A stretch of DNA of 20,716 nucleotides from Chrysophaeum taylorii. Its lineage: Eukaryota > Sar > Pelagophyceae > Pelagomonadales > Pelagomonadaceae. Below the pieces are notes generated by a model that saw only the letters and a list, made by a program, of their open reading frames with translations, did not search any database and was not told the origin of the DNA. Of this stretch, positions 9,500 to 17,285 are shown in pieces. Each line of letters begins with the position of its first letter. The stretch's first letter is position 1. The position numbers were made by a program, and so were the translations under genes. The stretch is from positions 1 through 20,716 of the forward strand of contig JAQMWT010000655.1 of NCBI GenBank assembly GCA_029834535.1. Reading direction: 5' to 3'.

Positions 9500-11053
9500 T
9501 CACCAAGGCCAGGAGAAATGGGGGTATGCGGAAAGCGACATGGATACCATGAGGGGCGGAAAGAGTGGGTGGAGGAGAAGGAAGACCACGATTGTCGAGG
9601 GACCAATGGAAGGGAACGTTAAGTGAGCAGTGCCAGAACCAGAAACAGAGCCAGTGCCGATAGCAGAAGTGATCGAGTGCTGTTGAGTGTTGTCAAGGTC
9701 AGTGAAACCAGCAGAAGAATTGAAGAGATTGACGTTTGCGCCGGTATCGTAGACGACGAGGCGAAGGTTGTTGCTGTGCAGGTAGTCGCGCTCACGAGCG
9801 GTGAGCAGAGCGGTAAGGGCATTGGTGGAGGAAAGGACTTGATGAATGGAGGGGGAGATAGAACGAAGATGGTAATTGAAAGACGGATAGGTGGGTGCAG
9901 AAGGAGATGGGTCAGGAGGAGAGATGGCGGTGGAAGGTGGGACAGAGGGTGTGGTGGAGGGTGGCAACGCAAGAAGCGGCGGAGAGGGTTGAGATGGGGG
10001 CAAGAGTGGGATGGGGCCGGAAAGATAGTTTTGGTAGAATGGTGGATGGGGTCGAGGTGGGTATTGGGGATTGAGTCGAGGTGGGTAGTGGGGATTGGAT
10101 CGAGGTGGGTATTGAGGACGAGGGCGACGGCGGGCGGCGGCTTGTGAGAGCAAATAGCGCTGGCGCTTACGACAGTCCTTCTGGTGATGGCCAGGAATAC
10201 CACAAAAGTGACAAAGGTCAGTAGGGCGTGGGCGCTTGCGATGGAAAGAACCACGGGAAAATGGAGGCGAAGGACGGGAACGGAAAGATGGGCGAAAAGA
10301 TGGGCGAGGGCTGGAACGTTGTTGGGAGCGCAAAGCATTGAGACGATGAAGGCATTTATCAGAAGGATGGTTGGTACGACCGCAAAAGTTGCAACGTCCA
10401 CGATGGCGGGGACTCTCACGGAGCGTAGCATGGACAAGCGCAGACTTGGTCTGAAGATAATCGAAAACTTTACTATTGAGGCGATCAACGAAACCATCAT
10501 ATGTGCGCAGTTTAGGGTCAAGTGCAATGAGATCCTTAGACAAGATCGAGTCGGGGATTTTCGTCTGAAGCAATTGCAATGCAAGAGTTTCAGGGAAATC
10601 TTGATGATGCCGAGCACCTTGAACACCAGTGATGAACTTGTTAAGAAATGACTCAAGTTCATCGATATTGTTGCATACCAAGGAATGCAAGGAAGCAATT
10701 GCAGACTGAGCGACACGATCTCCATGGCCCATGTAAACATCAGTAATGCGCTTGTAAAGCCGCGTGAAGTTCATATCGCGGTTTTCACGGATATCCGCAC
10801 GATCAGTATCATGCATTGGAAGCGCCATGAACAGTGCAGAGTACCAACGTTGCTGCTTAACACCACATTCTTCTTCAGAGCAGCCAGAGGCGGAAATGGT
10901 GGTCCAAGTGTCGTTGGCCAAGATAATGCGATCGCCGGTGGAAATGATCGTGTTTTCCAGGCGCCGGGTCCATTGGTGAAAAAGATGTCGTTGAATGTCC
11001 CGAGAATGGCGGGACCACGAAGGAAGCGTAGCGGCGGGCGGCGACGCTGAATA
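9500..11053 (-). pseudogene. Copia Z gag-protease
   Basis: One frame runs from after TGA 11054-11056 to 9500. Numbering from the TTG at 10921, two CCHC zinc knuckles lie at C177-C190 (CNFCGRTNHPSDKC) and C237-C250 (CHFCGIPGHHQKDC), both with CX2CX4HX4C spacing. An Arg/Pro-rich low-complexity segment follows (about 255-345), then the protease active site VVYDTGANVNLF at 389-400 with intact Asp-Thr-Gly. N-terminal to the knuckles, FLNKFITGV and similar helices fit a UBN2-like copia gag. Past the protease core the frame degenerates into the wrong phase at about 9560-9600. No ATG start remains. Confidence 0.88.
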
Positions 11054-11068
11054 TCAAACCCGGCTGGG

Positions 11069-11833
11069 CTGCGACGACGATGCAGAGTTGTACCCCGAAG
11101 GTGTCGCGGCCGGAAAACAAACTCCTCCCACGCCACGGATATTAAGCGCCGGGCGGCGGAGCGAAGCTTGCCGGACCCCAAGCGCAAGGGCTGGAACTGG
11201 GCCGCGCTCGTGGCTTGGCGCGAAAAGGTGGGGACGACAAGCGCGGCCTCCAAACTGATCGACTCGGCCGAGTCGGAGACGGAGGGCGCAGAGCCAGAGG
11301 CTGCATCCGTCGGCGCAGCGTGTGCGGCCGCAACTGAGGCTGTGTCCCCGAGCTGGCGCAACCCGCTTTGTGAAGCTCGCTCGCCGCCGTCGCCGTCGAA
11401 GAATCACTGGTCGAAGGATCCCTGCCGATCGTGGATGGTCATGTCCATCGTCCAGACTCGAGACGCCCACCTTTTGCGGGTCACAACGCCATCTTGGCAA
11501 AACCTTGACGCCGAGGAGCCCAGATTGCACTCGGAGGAGCTGGCCAAGGTCTGCAAATCGAACGATCCAGCAGTGGACGAAATCCTGTATGCCGCCGATC
11601 CTGATGTTCCCGAGCTCGTCAGGAACCTACAACTCCCTCCTTACCTTCTTGACTCCACCTCCGCAACTCGTCACCTAAAAAACCTCCTCCGCCCCCCGGC
11701 GGCCGGCCCGCCCCTGCCACCGGCCGCCTCCTCCGATATGAAGAGTGCTATCGTTATACTTGCGCTGCCGAGGACGCCGAAGCCCCTCCTCGCGGAGGAG
11801 CGCCTCAAGCATAGTGCGCGGGGTGGGACTTGA
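11069..11833 (+). CDS. Unknown plus-strand ORF facing the Harbinger remnant
   Basis: An open frame with strongly G/C-ending third positions spans about 11069-11720 and stays open to TGA at 11831-11833; no ATG start is clear. The product is Lys/Arg-rich at the N-terminus (RRAAERSLPDPKRKGWNWAA), then Ala/Glu-rich, then has a helical LHSEELAKVCKSNDPAVDEI segment and a Pro-rich tail. Tryptophans in KGWNW, NHWSKDPCRSW and TPSWQ are spaced, but I cannot show a Myb/SANT fold. Harbinger elements usually carry a second, Myb-like DNA-binding gene beside the transposase, and this ORF is convergent with the transposase remnant, so it may be that partner. That is inference only. Confidence 0.4.
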   Translation: MRRRCRVVPRRCRGRKTNSSHATDIKRRAAERSLPDPKRKGWNWAALVAWREKVGTTSAASKLIDSAESETEGAEPEAASVGAACAAATEAVSPSWRNPLCEARSPPSPSKNHWSKDPCRSWMVMSIVQTRDAHLLRVTTPSWQNLDAEEPRLHSEELAKVCKSNDPAVDEILYAADPDVPELVRNLQLPPYLLDSTSATRHLKNLLRPPAAGPPLPPAASSDMKSAIVILALPRTPKPLLAEERLKHSARGGT

Positions 11834-11873
11834 CGAGGTGGGACTGGACCTTTCGCCGCGATTCGACGACGCT

Positions 11874-12495
11874 TTACCGCAGCCAAATGCAGCAACCGTC
11901 GATGGCACCCACCACGCTTCGAAGGACCGCGAGGCGTGACTTGCGAGCCCAGCCCGCCTCCAGTTTCTCGAGTTCCGTCTCGTCGTCCAGCGGGAAGTCT
12001 GTAGGGAACGTATTGTTGATGGCTTCAACACATCTCCAAATCGATCGATAAAACTCCGCCGGAGACACCCCAAAGTTAGAGCAGATATCGAGGTAGCTCC
12101 CCCCAGCAAGGTAGCAAATGCTGATCGCAAGTCAGACCTCGGCGCATACCTCGGACCCAGAAGAACGCACGGTTCTCTCGATGTCTTGCGTCTGTATCTC
12201 CCTCCGCACCAACTCCAGCAACTCGTTGAAATGCTAGACCTCCATGCGATACATCCGTCGAAATTTTCGTGGACCCTCTGTCCGCACGTGATGATACCAC
12301 TTTACGCGACTCACGAAGCTTGGGCCCCGACGGCCCAAAGCGCTTCTCGCGGTCAAACGCACCAAATGCGGTGATCGCCGCGATTCGACGACGCTTTAAC
12401 GCTTCGGTGATGCCGGCCATGCGGCCATCGACGTCGCTGTCCGATTCGGAGTCGCTCGTATCAGCGCGCCGTCGTTCAAGTCGTGACCCGGACAT
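11874..12495 (-). pseudogene. PIF/Harbinger-like transposase, N-terminal remnant
   Basis: On the minus strand 12495-12300 begins MSGSRLERRR with an acidic/basic low-complexity start. After a frameshift near 12295-12300 another frame carries PRKFRRMYRME, FNELLELV and a LAGGSYLDICSNFGVSPAEFYR segment, then VEAINNTFPTDFP and VVGAIDGCCIW. That order (an F-RR-R motif, a helix-turn-helix-like stretch, then GAIDG carrying the first catalytic Asp, 11900-11898) is typical of Harbinger/DDE_Tnp_4 nucleases. In-frame TAG and TGA occur in the middle, and after GAIDG no later Asp/Glu blocks are found, so it is a truncated, dead copy. I could not find its TIRs or 3-bp TSD. Confidence 0.7.
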
Positions 12496-12542
12496 TTAAG
12501 CCCCAAAAACAACCATCAAATCCATTTCAGTTTACACAAGTG

Positions 12543-13426
12543 ACACAAGCGCAGGTTTGTGACTCCACCGGCATCATCCTCCAACGCCTCCGTCTTCCTG
12601 CTCGAAGTGGGGGTGGCGGCATTCGCTCCTGCGCCGACCTCACCCCCGCCGCCTTTGTTGGCACGGCGGCCCAGGCCCTCCCACACCTCGTCGACCTTCG
12701 CGATCCTACGGGTGCCGTGGAGGTCCCTGGCTACCTCCCCCGCCTCGCCTCGGTCCTGGGTGCCACTTCTTTTCGCACAGGTAACGAGTTGCACCGTTGG
12801 CACCACCTCCTCGCATCCGGTTGCCGCCTGGGGCGAGCACTCGAGACTGCGTGGGACGGACTTCGGGCTGATCTCCGTACCACGCTGGCTTCCCACGGCG
12901 GCGCTGGTTCCGGCGACCCCGCCAACGTTCATCTCGTCGACGGTCCTCTCTCCCACGAATTCGTCTCCATGGGCGTCCTCGTCGACCCCACCATCTCGAC
13001 ACCCGTGCTCATACCCCAACTCCAGCGTGCTCTAACCTCCCAGCGCGAGACAGCTCGGGCCACTGCACTCCAGCGACTTGCGGCCACCCTTCCCATCACC
13101 GATGCTATTCGAGTAGCGGCGTCCTCATGGGACCGCTTCTCGACCACGTTCATCAGCTCGTGGCCCAGCTCCTCCCTTCAAATCCCCAACCGCTGCTGGG
13201 CCGAGATGTGTGCCCAGTACTTTGGCTACCCCTCTCCAGCTTGTTCGGGCCTCGCGGGCACTCGCATTCTGGGCACTGACGTCGTTCTTTACGCTCACGG
13301 CAAGGTGCTTCTCACGCAGGCCAACCTTGTCAACCGTGGAGGAGCGCGGACCACCTGGCATGACGGCCAGCTCGACTGCGTCCTCTGCAGCGTCAAAGAG
13401 GCCGGCATCCCAGCCCTGTCCGAGGT
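12543..13426 (+). pseudogene. Element L post-RT (thumb/connection) region
   Basis: This GC3-rich frame starts inside the polyprotein. LRLPARSGGGGIRSCADLTP followed by AAFVGTAAQALPHL is the block that follows the RT in many REL-endonuclease non-LTR elements (usually LP..LGGLG.RS....PAA). Residues near the end, LDCVLCSV, may be the first cysteines of the zinc finger that precedes the endonuclease. The frame is broken at 13426 by the family A insert and resumes in the same phase at 13745. There is no ATG, as expected for an internal fragment. Confidence 0.7.
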
Positions 13427-13738
13427 AAACTAACTAACTAACTAACTTCAGACCTCTCCCGAGCATGGGAGCCAGGCCGGACCGACAGGTGCCAGTCCGG
13501 AATCACGGGCCTGTAGACGAGGAGCGCCGAAAGGTCGGTCTGCGGAGAGTGACCATAAAGCTTGTCGCCATGCGACGAGGAGACCGCGATGTGACTGACA
13601 ACCAACTCGTCGATAACCTTCCGTCTTCGCCCCCCGGCCATACCCCGTCCCACTGCGAACGTTCCGGCTGCCAACCGGCCCGCCCGGGAGGCGAATAGGT
13701 GCCAACCTACGCCGGGAGGGCGGATGCCCTCGCAAGGT
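13427..13738 (-). mobile_element. Family A fragment, copy 2, in element L
   Basis: In reverse orientation this starts with (TAAC)n at 13430-13446, the complement of the (GTTA)n tail, and is ~90% identical over about 200 bases to 17021-17237. It extends about 100 bases further 5' than that copy. The element L codon phase is the same on both sides, and CGAGGT occurs at 13421-13426 and 13739-13744, a likely short target duplication. Open frames over this segment are conserved only because the repeat is. Confidence 0.75.
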
Positions 13739-13744
13739 CGAGGT

Positions 13745-14396
13745 TTCCGGCGTATTTGCTGACGTCGTCGCCCCTACCATTCGCACGCGCCTCTACGTCC
13801 GGTACCGAGGCAATCTCGCCCGACGCCAAGTCGCCCCAGACATCCTCACCCTGCCCGACAATAGGGAGCAACTATACGACCTCAAAACCCTCGCTCGGGG
13901 TTCGTTATACACCGCCCACGCCCTCCATCCCTCCCACCCGTCGCCTGTCGATCGGCGCGCAGCGCAAGTCCACTCCGAATACCTCGCTCACGCCCGCGGC
14001 ATCGACGCCATCATCCCCCAGCCGGGTACAGCACCACCGCCTGGCTTCTTGGGCCCTGTCGAACAGCGGCTACGTAGCTACGGCACCGTCGCCGGCCTCG
14101 TCTTTGGTGCCTTCGGTGAGGCCAGCGCGGCGTGCCACGCTCTCGCCCAAACATGCGCAGAGCGCATCGCTGCGCGAACCTGGGTGGCAAGCGGCTGCGC
14201 CAACTTCACTGAGGCAAAGGCGGCCGAAACTCGCCGCATCTACCGTGAGTGGGGGATCGCCAACGCATTAGGCCGGGCTCGCTGTGCGCTCACCGCCCTC
14301 ACCCATGTCGCCGCCTCGGGGAACCCCACCCAGGCCCCCCGATCCCAGCAGGACGTCACCCTTCGTCGCACATACGTCCGGCGGCAGCATGCGTAA
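13745..14396 (+). pseudogene. Element L restriction-like endonuclease (REL-ENDO) domain
   Basis: The frame resumes in phase after the insert and runs to TAA at 14394-14396. It shows a PD-(D/E)XK-type core: RRQVAPDILTL with Asp at 13839-13841, then LYDLKT with Asp at 13878-13880 and Lys at 13884-13886. Further on, GLVFGAFGEASAACHALA matches the conserved C-terminal helix region of such elements. The endonuclease nicks the target to prime reverse transcription. It is C-terminal to the RT, as in the older REL-type clades (R2/CRE-like and relatives) rather than the N-terminal APE type. Catalytic residues are present, but the element is truncated and interrupted. Confidence 0.65.
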
Positions 14397-14572
14397 GACC
14401 TACGGGCGGGGCCCGTCCTCTCTTCGCCTGCCCCACGCCTCGGCGATGACCCCGACTAGGTCCCGCGTACTTATCTCCGCCCGTCGGGCACATCCCTCAT
14501 ACCCCACAAACCCACCCACATCCTTCATGCTCCCCACACACACCCCCCTCTTAGCAGTCGACATTTAAAGAC
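14397..14572 (+). other. Element L 3' untranslated region
   Basis: There is a short C-rich stretch after the stop, ending ACATTTAAAGAC. The last 84 bases are shared with the L fragment inside Helitron copy 2. Here the (CAAA)n tail is reduced to a few bases, because Helitron copy 1 starts immediately afterwards at 14573. Confidence 0.65.
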
Positions 14573-14584
14573 ACAAGTGCAGGC

Positions 14585-14935
14585 CAGCAAGTTCACCTAG
14601 TCCCAATCTCTAACCCCAGTAAGTTCACCTGGTCACCTGGTCCCAGTAAGTTCACCTGGTCAGTAAGTTCACCTAGTCCAAATCTCTAACCCCAGTAAGT
14701 TCGGCGTAAACCCACTCGTGCTCACACCCACTCCTTTGAGCTCGTCGCTCTCACCCCCGCCAATCCAAGCTGCTTTGATCCGCACGCGCCGCCAACCCTT
14801 GAGTTTACTCTTAAAACCCCAGTAAGTTCACCTGGTCTCAGTAAGCTCACCTGGTCACTATATTCACATAGTCCCAATCTCAAACCCCAGTAAGTTCACC
14901 TTGTCCCAGTAAGTTCACCTACAGTGTGCGTGTAG
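14585..14935 (-). repeat. Iterated AGTAAGTTCACCTGG motif array, Helitron copy 1
   Basis: The motif AGTAAGTTCACCTGG (or CTAG at its end) occurs about eight times in two clusters (about 14585-14702 and 14815-14925), separated by a unique ~110-base stretch. The same arrangement is in Helitron copy 2 at 17870-18155. The array lies between the helicase remnant and the 3' terminus. Confidence 0.85.
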
Positions 14936-14950
14936 ACGCCGGGAGGGGGC

Positions 14951-15535
14951 TTATCGGTATTGCGCAGCACGTGTGGGGTAGGGTGGAGTCGTCGACTCAG
15001 AAGAGCATATTATCGGGGTTGCCGATCGACAGAGAGCCACGTAGCGCTGGACGTGACAGAAGACGGGCTTGGGCAAGAGGACGCCGACCTCGCGGGGCGT
15101 CTCGCCCTGGCTCTTGTTGATCGTTTGGCGTAGGCGGGCCTTAAGGGATACAGGTTGGAGGAGCCTCGGTGACAACGACACGATCGATCATGTATCTGGT
15201 ACCGTTGCAGTGGCCGTGGGACGGGTCGAGGTTGCGAAGACCTTAAGCTCGCGCTCAAAGTCAGCATGCCGTTGGTTGTCAGGGAGTTGGAAACTCGACT
15301 GTAATGAGCGAGGCGTCGTTTTCCGACCCAACCTAGTCTGCCGAAAAAGAACTCCGACGCCTCGTCTCCGGGAAAAAAAGGCCGCGGTCATGCGCGCGTT
15401 GTCAGCATCGACAACATCGTTTCGACGGGACGTGAGAATGGCGCGCTGAAAGAGCCGCCGTAGGTCGTGGAAATAGTCTGCGAGGTCGCCGTAGACGGCT
15501 TGGAGGATCGATGGCTGGCTCGCGGGCCTACATGA
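14951..15535 (-). pseudogene. Helitron PIF1-like helicase, C-terminal part (copy 1)
   Basis: On the minus strand VYGDLADYF, RRLFQRAIL and DADNARMTAAF correspond to the Helitron/PIF1 block before motif V. After frameshifts come LRNLDPSHGHCNGTRYM and finally RQTINKSQGETPREVGV plus LLPKPVFCH, the PIF1 motif VI region ending in a VAL-RSATP form of the family's YVALSR. Only the last third of the helicase remains and there is no Rep domain with HUH motif, so it is non-autonomous. The assignment rests on several family-specific motifs in order. Confidence 0.75.
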
Positions 15536-15556
15536 TCCTTACCCTAAATCGGGGGA

Positions 15557-15600
15557 CAAACAGACAGACAGACAGACAGACAGGCAAACTGGCAGACAAA
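15557..15600. repeat. (CAGA)n microsatellite in Helitron copy 1
   Basis: Five to six units of CAGA/GACA, then degenerate CAAA-like units. In Helitron copy 2 the corresponding position carries the (TTTG)n tract and inserts. Internal microsatellites near the 5' end are known for some Helitron derivatives, such as Helentron-associated elements. Confidence 0.8.
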
Positions 15601-15676
15601 CATCTGTCGATTAGTAGTTAGGATGACCAGAAGAGAACCGGCACTTAAAACTGGCCAAATAGTCAGGCCAAATTAA

Positions 15677-15706
15677 CCCTGATTATTTGGCCAATTTCAT
15701 TCTGTA
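15677..15706 (-). repeat. Right terminal inverted repeat of the 11.1-kb block
   Basis: The 28 bases 15677-15704 end in TTTCATTCTG and are followed by TA at 15705-15706. They are the perfect reverse complement of the left TIR once its 18-base insertion is ignored. The outer ten bases, GAGAACGGGT (15707-15716), also complement the left flank 4578-4587, so the target itself was palindromic or the arms extend further. Confidence 0.7.
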
Positions 15707-15716
15707 GAGAACGGGT

Positions 15717-16824
15717 CTCAGTCCAATGGCGCAGCTTACTGATATTCGTTGTGTTCTAGCTCTCGCAGCACACCTCCGACTTCCAGTTTACCACATAGAC
15801 GTGCCCAACGCGTTTGTCCAAGCCCCCATAGATTCTCATGTCTACGTTAAATTGCCACAAGGTATTCACCTACTGGACCCAGAAGATGCAAAGTACCAGG
15901 GACGACGTCACCCAAAACTGCTCAAATCTCTATATGGATTACGACAGAGCCCTGCACTCTGGAACCAAACCATAAACGGCTTCTTTGACACGTTAGGATA
16001 TCAACGCTTTCGAACAGATACTTGCATCTATGCCAAAGTCCAATCCGACGCCACGTTTTTACTTTGTACTCTATCAGTGGATGATGTTGTTGTCATCTGT
16101 ACATCGGAAAGCCTACGTCGTGAATTTCAACAGGCCATAAAGAAAGAATACTCCGTCGAAGACTTTGAATAAGCTCACACTCTTCTAGGCATGCGAGTCA
16201 CACGCACTACTGATTGCTCCATCTCACTCGATTGCCAAGCTAAAATCGATGCCTTGTTTGAAGAGTACCCTATACTAGCAAAATTTACGTCCAACATCTA
16301 CCCCTATGTCTCCTTCAACTATATATAAAACTGGAGAGCCATCCTCTGATATGGACGAGTTCATGCTACATACCCTCTCCACCCTACTCGGCAAGCTCAC
16401 CTTTGTACAGTTGGCCTGTCGCCCTGATCTATCGCAAAGCCTCAGTCGCTGTTCCCGTGGAATGCACAATCCAGAATATCTGCATGTCCAGGTATTAACA
16501 GGAGTACTTCGTTACTTGCGCAAACCAGAAAATCGCAATCTTCGATTGTTATACTACTCTGGTTCTTCCGCTCTAATGGAACATCTTAGATCTATTATCG
16601 GCAATCGCACTGATATGGCAACCATGTTGGACTATACTAAATATCAAGTGGATTCAGGTAATTTTGATCCACTGGTTGCGTTCGTCGATGCTGATAACGC
16701 ACCCTCCTACGAACAAGATCGCAAATCCACAACTGGTTGTGCTATTGTTCTGTTTGGTTCCCTTATTACTTGGAAATCCAAACTACAGCCTATAACGGCT
16801 CCTTCCACACATGAGAGTGGGCTT
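15717..16824 (+). pseudogene. Copia X RT (remainder) and start of RNase H
   Basis: From 15726: AQLTDIRCVLALAA, VYHIDVPNAFVQAPID, LLKSLYGLRQSPALWNQ and TLSVDDVVVI (SVDD at 16074-16085, where YVDD is usual) are consecutive copia RT blocks. TAA at 16170-16172 interrupts just before AHTLLGMRV, and the frame shifts near 16290-16305. The second frame carries LLGKLTFVQLACRPDLSQSL, then RNase H with FVDADNAPSYEQDRKSTTG and ITWKSKLQPITAPSTHES. It breaks at 16824, where Helitron copy 2 begins. It continues the RT of 4222-4589. Dead by stop, frameshift and insertions. Confidence 0.88.
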
Positions 16825-16845
16825 CCTGACTACTAATCGACAGAT

Positions 16846-17004
16846 GTTTGTTTGTTTGTTTGTTTGTTTGTTTGTTTGTTTGTTTGTTTGTTTGTTTGTT
16901 TGTTTGTTTGTTTGTTTGTTTGTCTTTAAATGTAGACTGCTAAGAGGGGGGTGTGTGTGGGGAGCATGAAGGATGTGGGTGGGTTTGTGGGGTATGAGGG
17001 ATGT
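16846..17004 (-). mobile_element. 5'-truncated element L tail with long (CAAA)n, nested in Helitron 2
   Basis: 16846-16923 is an almost pure (TTTG)n tract of about 78 bases. It is followed by 16921-17004, the reverse complement of the L 3' terminus 14489-14572 with one mismatch. In the orientation of L this is a 3' end with a (CAAA)n tail, truncated after ~84 bases, inserted into the TTTG-rich 5' part of the Helitron. The target duplication cannot be resolved inside the microsatellite. Confidence 0.75.
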
Positions 17005-17020
17005 GTGTTTGTTTGTCCCC

Positions 17021-17237
17021 GGACGGGGTATGGCCGGGGGGCGAATACGGGAGGATATAGACGAGTTGGTTGTCAGTCACATCGCGGTCTCCTCGTCGCA
17101 TGGCGACAAGCTTGATGGTCACTCTCCGCCGACCGACCTTTCGGCGCTCCTCGTCTACAGGCCCGTGATTCCGGGCTGGCTCCTGTCGGTCCGGCCTGGC
17201 TCCCATGCTCGGGAGAGGTCTGAAGTTAGTTAGTTAG
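17021..17237 (+). mobile_element. Family A fragment, copy 3, nested in Helitron 2
   Basis: It begins GGACGGGGTATGGCC and ends with a (GTTA)n tail at 17225-17237. TTGTCCCC occurs at 17013-17020 and 17238-17245, an 8-bp target duplication. Helitron copy 1 has an uninterrupted TTTGTCCCCCGATTT at the same place, which confirms the insertion. It is ~90% identical to copy 2 at 13427-13738 but shorter at its 5' end. Confidence 0.85.
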
Positions 17238-17285
17238 TTGTCCCCCGATTTAGGGTAAGGATCATGTAGGCGCGCGAACCACACA

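Larger units (their letters stand above)
6640..9606 (-). pseudogene. Copia Z integrase and reverse transcriptase
   Basis: The main part, 9087-6505, encodes 860 residues. A CPACALGK zinc-ligand motif is at residues 20-27. The integrase DDE triad is HADLMF Asp67 (8889-8887), YTDRD Asp132 (8694-8692) and SGVVERSHR Glu173 (8571-8569). A basic linker with short repeats spans about 360-425. The RT covers about 480-760, with YKARLVVRGY, LDVSSAFIQAPID and the catalytic VVDD at 678-681 (7056-7045), where Tyr-Val-Asp-Asp is usual. The part upstream of the (GTTA)n insertion, 9606-9193, encodes the segment ending in LWYARLGHY, the start of GAG-pre-integrase. With the 12-bp duplication the insertion adds 72 bases, so phase is kept but the insert supplies a stop. 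Another shift near 9560-9600 separates it from protease. Confidence 0.9.
6087..11053 (-). mobile_element. Copia Z, Ty1/copia retrotransposon, lacking recognisable LTRs
   Basis: Domain order on the minus strand is gag with two zinc knuckles, protease, pre-integrase, integrase, RT, RNase H, which is the Ty1/copia order. Gag lacks its start: the frame opens after a TGA at 11054-11056 and no ATG is evident, so the 5' end with LTR and leader is missing or replaced by the Harbinger-side sequence. Two frameshifts (about 9560-9600 and 6630-6660) and a 60-bp insertion at 9121-9180 interrupt it. Unlike X and Y, its long pol frame has no internal stop, so it looks younger than they are. Confidence 0.85.
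12540..14572 (+). mobile_element. Non-LTR retrotransposon L, 3' half, 5'-truncated
   Basis: It contains the post-RT region and C-terminal endonuclease of a non-LTR retrotransposon, then a short 3' untranslated region. The RT itself is missing, so the copy is 5'-truncated at about 12540 beside the Harbinger remnant. It is interrupted by a 312-bp family A insertion. The 3' terminal 84 bases (14489-14572) recur almost identically (one mismatch by eye) as the reverse complement of 16921-17004, where they run into a long (CAAA)n tail. That places the L 3' end here and shows that L was mobile. Confidence 0.75.
14573..15622 (-). mobile_element. Helitron copy 1 (minus orientation)
   Basis: This is the same element as 16825-18163 without the inserts there. 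On the minus strand the 5' end is CCTAACTACTAATCGACAGA at 15622 and the 3' end is GGCCTGCACTTGT at 14573; both termini are shared with copy 2. It contains a microsatellite near the 5' end, a decayed helicase and an array of ~15-bp motifs near the 3' end. It sits against the 3' tail of element L. No target duplication is evident, as expected for Helitrons. Confidence 0.7.
4590..15704. mobile_element. TIR/TA-bounded composite block inserted in the copia X RT
   Basis: The outer ends are a 28-bp inverted repeat flanked on both sides by TA. The left neighbour is the N-terminal RT of copia X and the right neighbour is the next part of the same RT. Removing 4590-15706 keeps the codon phase, although the joined codon would be TAG. 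The simplest reading is a TA-duplicating DNA transposon that later collected the satellite, copia Z, the Harbinger remnant, element L and a Helitron. No transposase belonging to the TIRs is visible, so it is either non-autonomous or its own gene was replaced. Alternative: the arms were brought together by rearrangement. Confidence 0.5.

Noticed and set aside
9623..10651. Plus-strand frames rich in Gly/Arg
   Set aside because: Antisense to the Pro/Arg-rich linker and zinc knuckles of Z gag; composition alone explains them.
9619..10740. Minus-strand 373-codon frame overlapping Z gag
   Set aside because: It lies in another phase of the same strand; only the gag frame shows zinc knuckles and DTGA.
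16846..16923. Regular repeat resembling an array such as CRISPR
   Set aside because: It is a plain (TTTG)n microsatellite with no spacers, in a eukaryotic transposon context.
13465..17206. A protein of ~77-88 residues (MGARPDRQ...) conserved between two loci
   Set aside because: Both lie antisense in the 3' end of family A fragments; conservation comes from the repeat, and the reading frame enters different sequence past the shared part.
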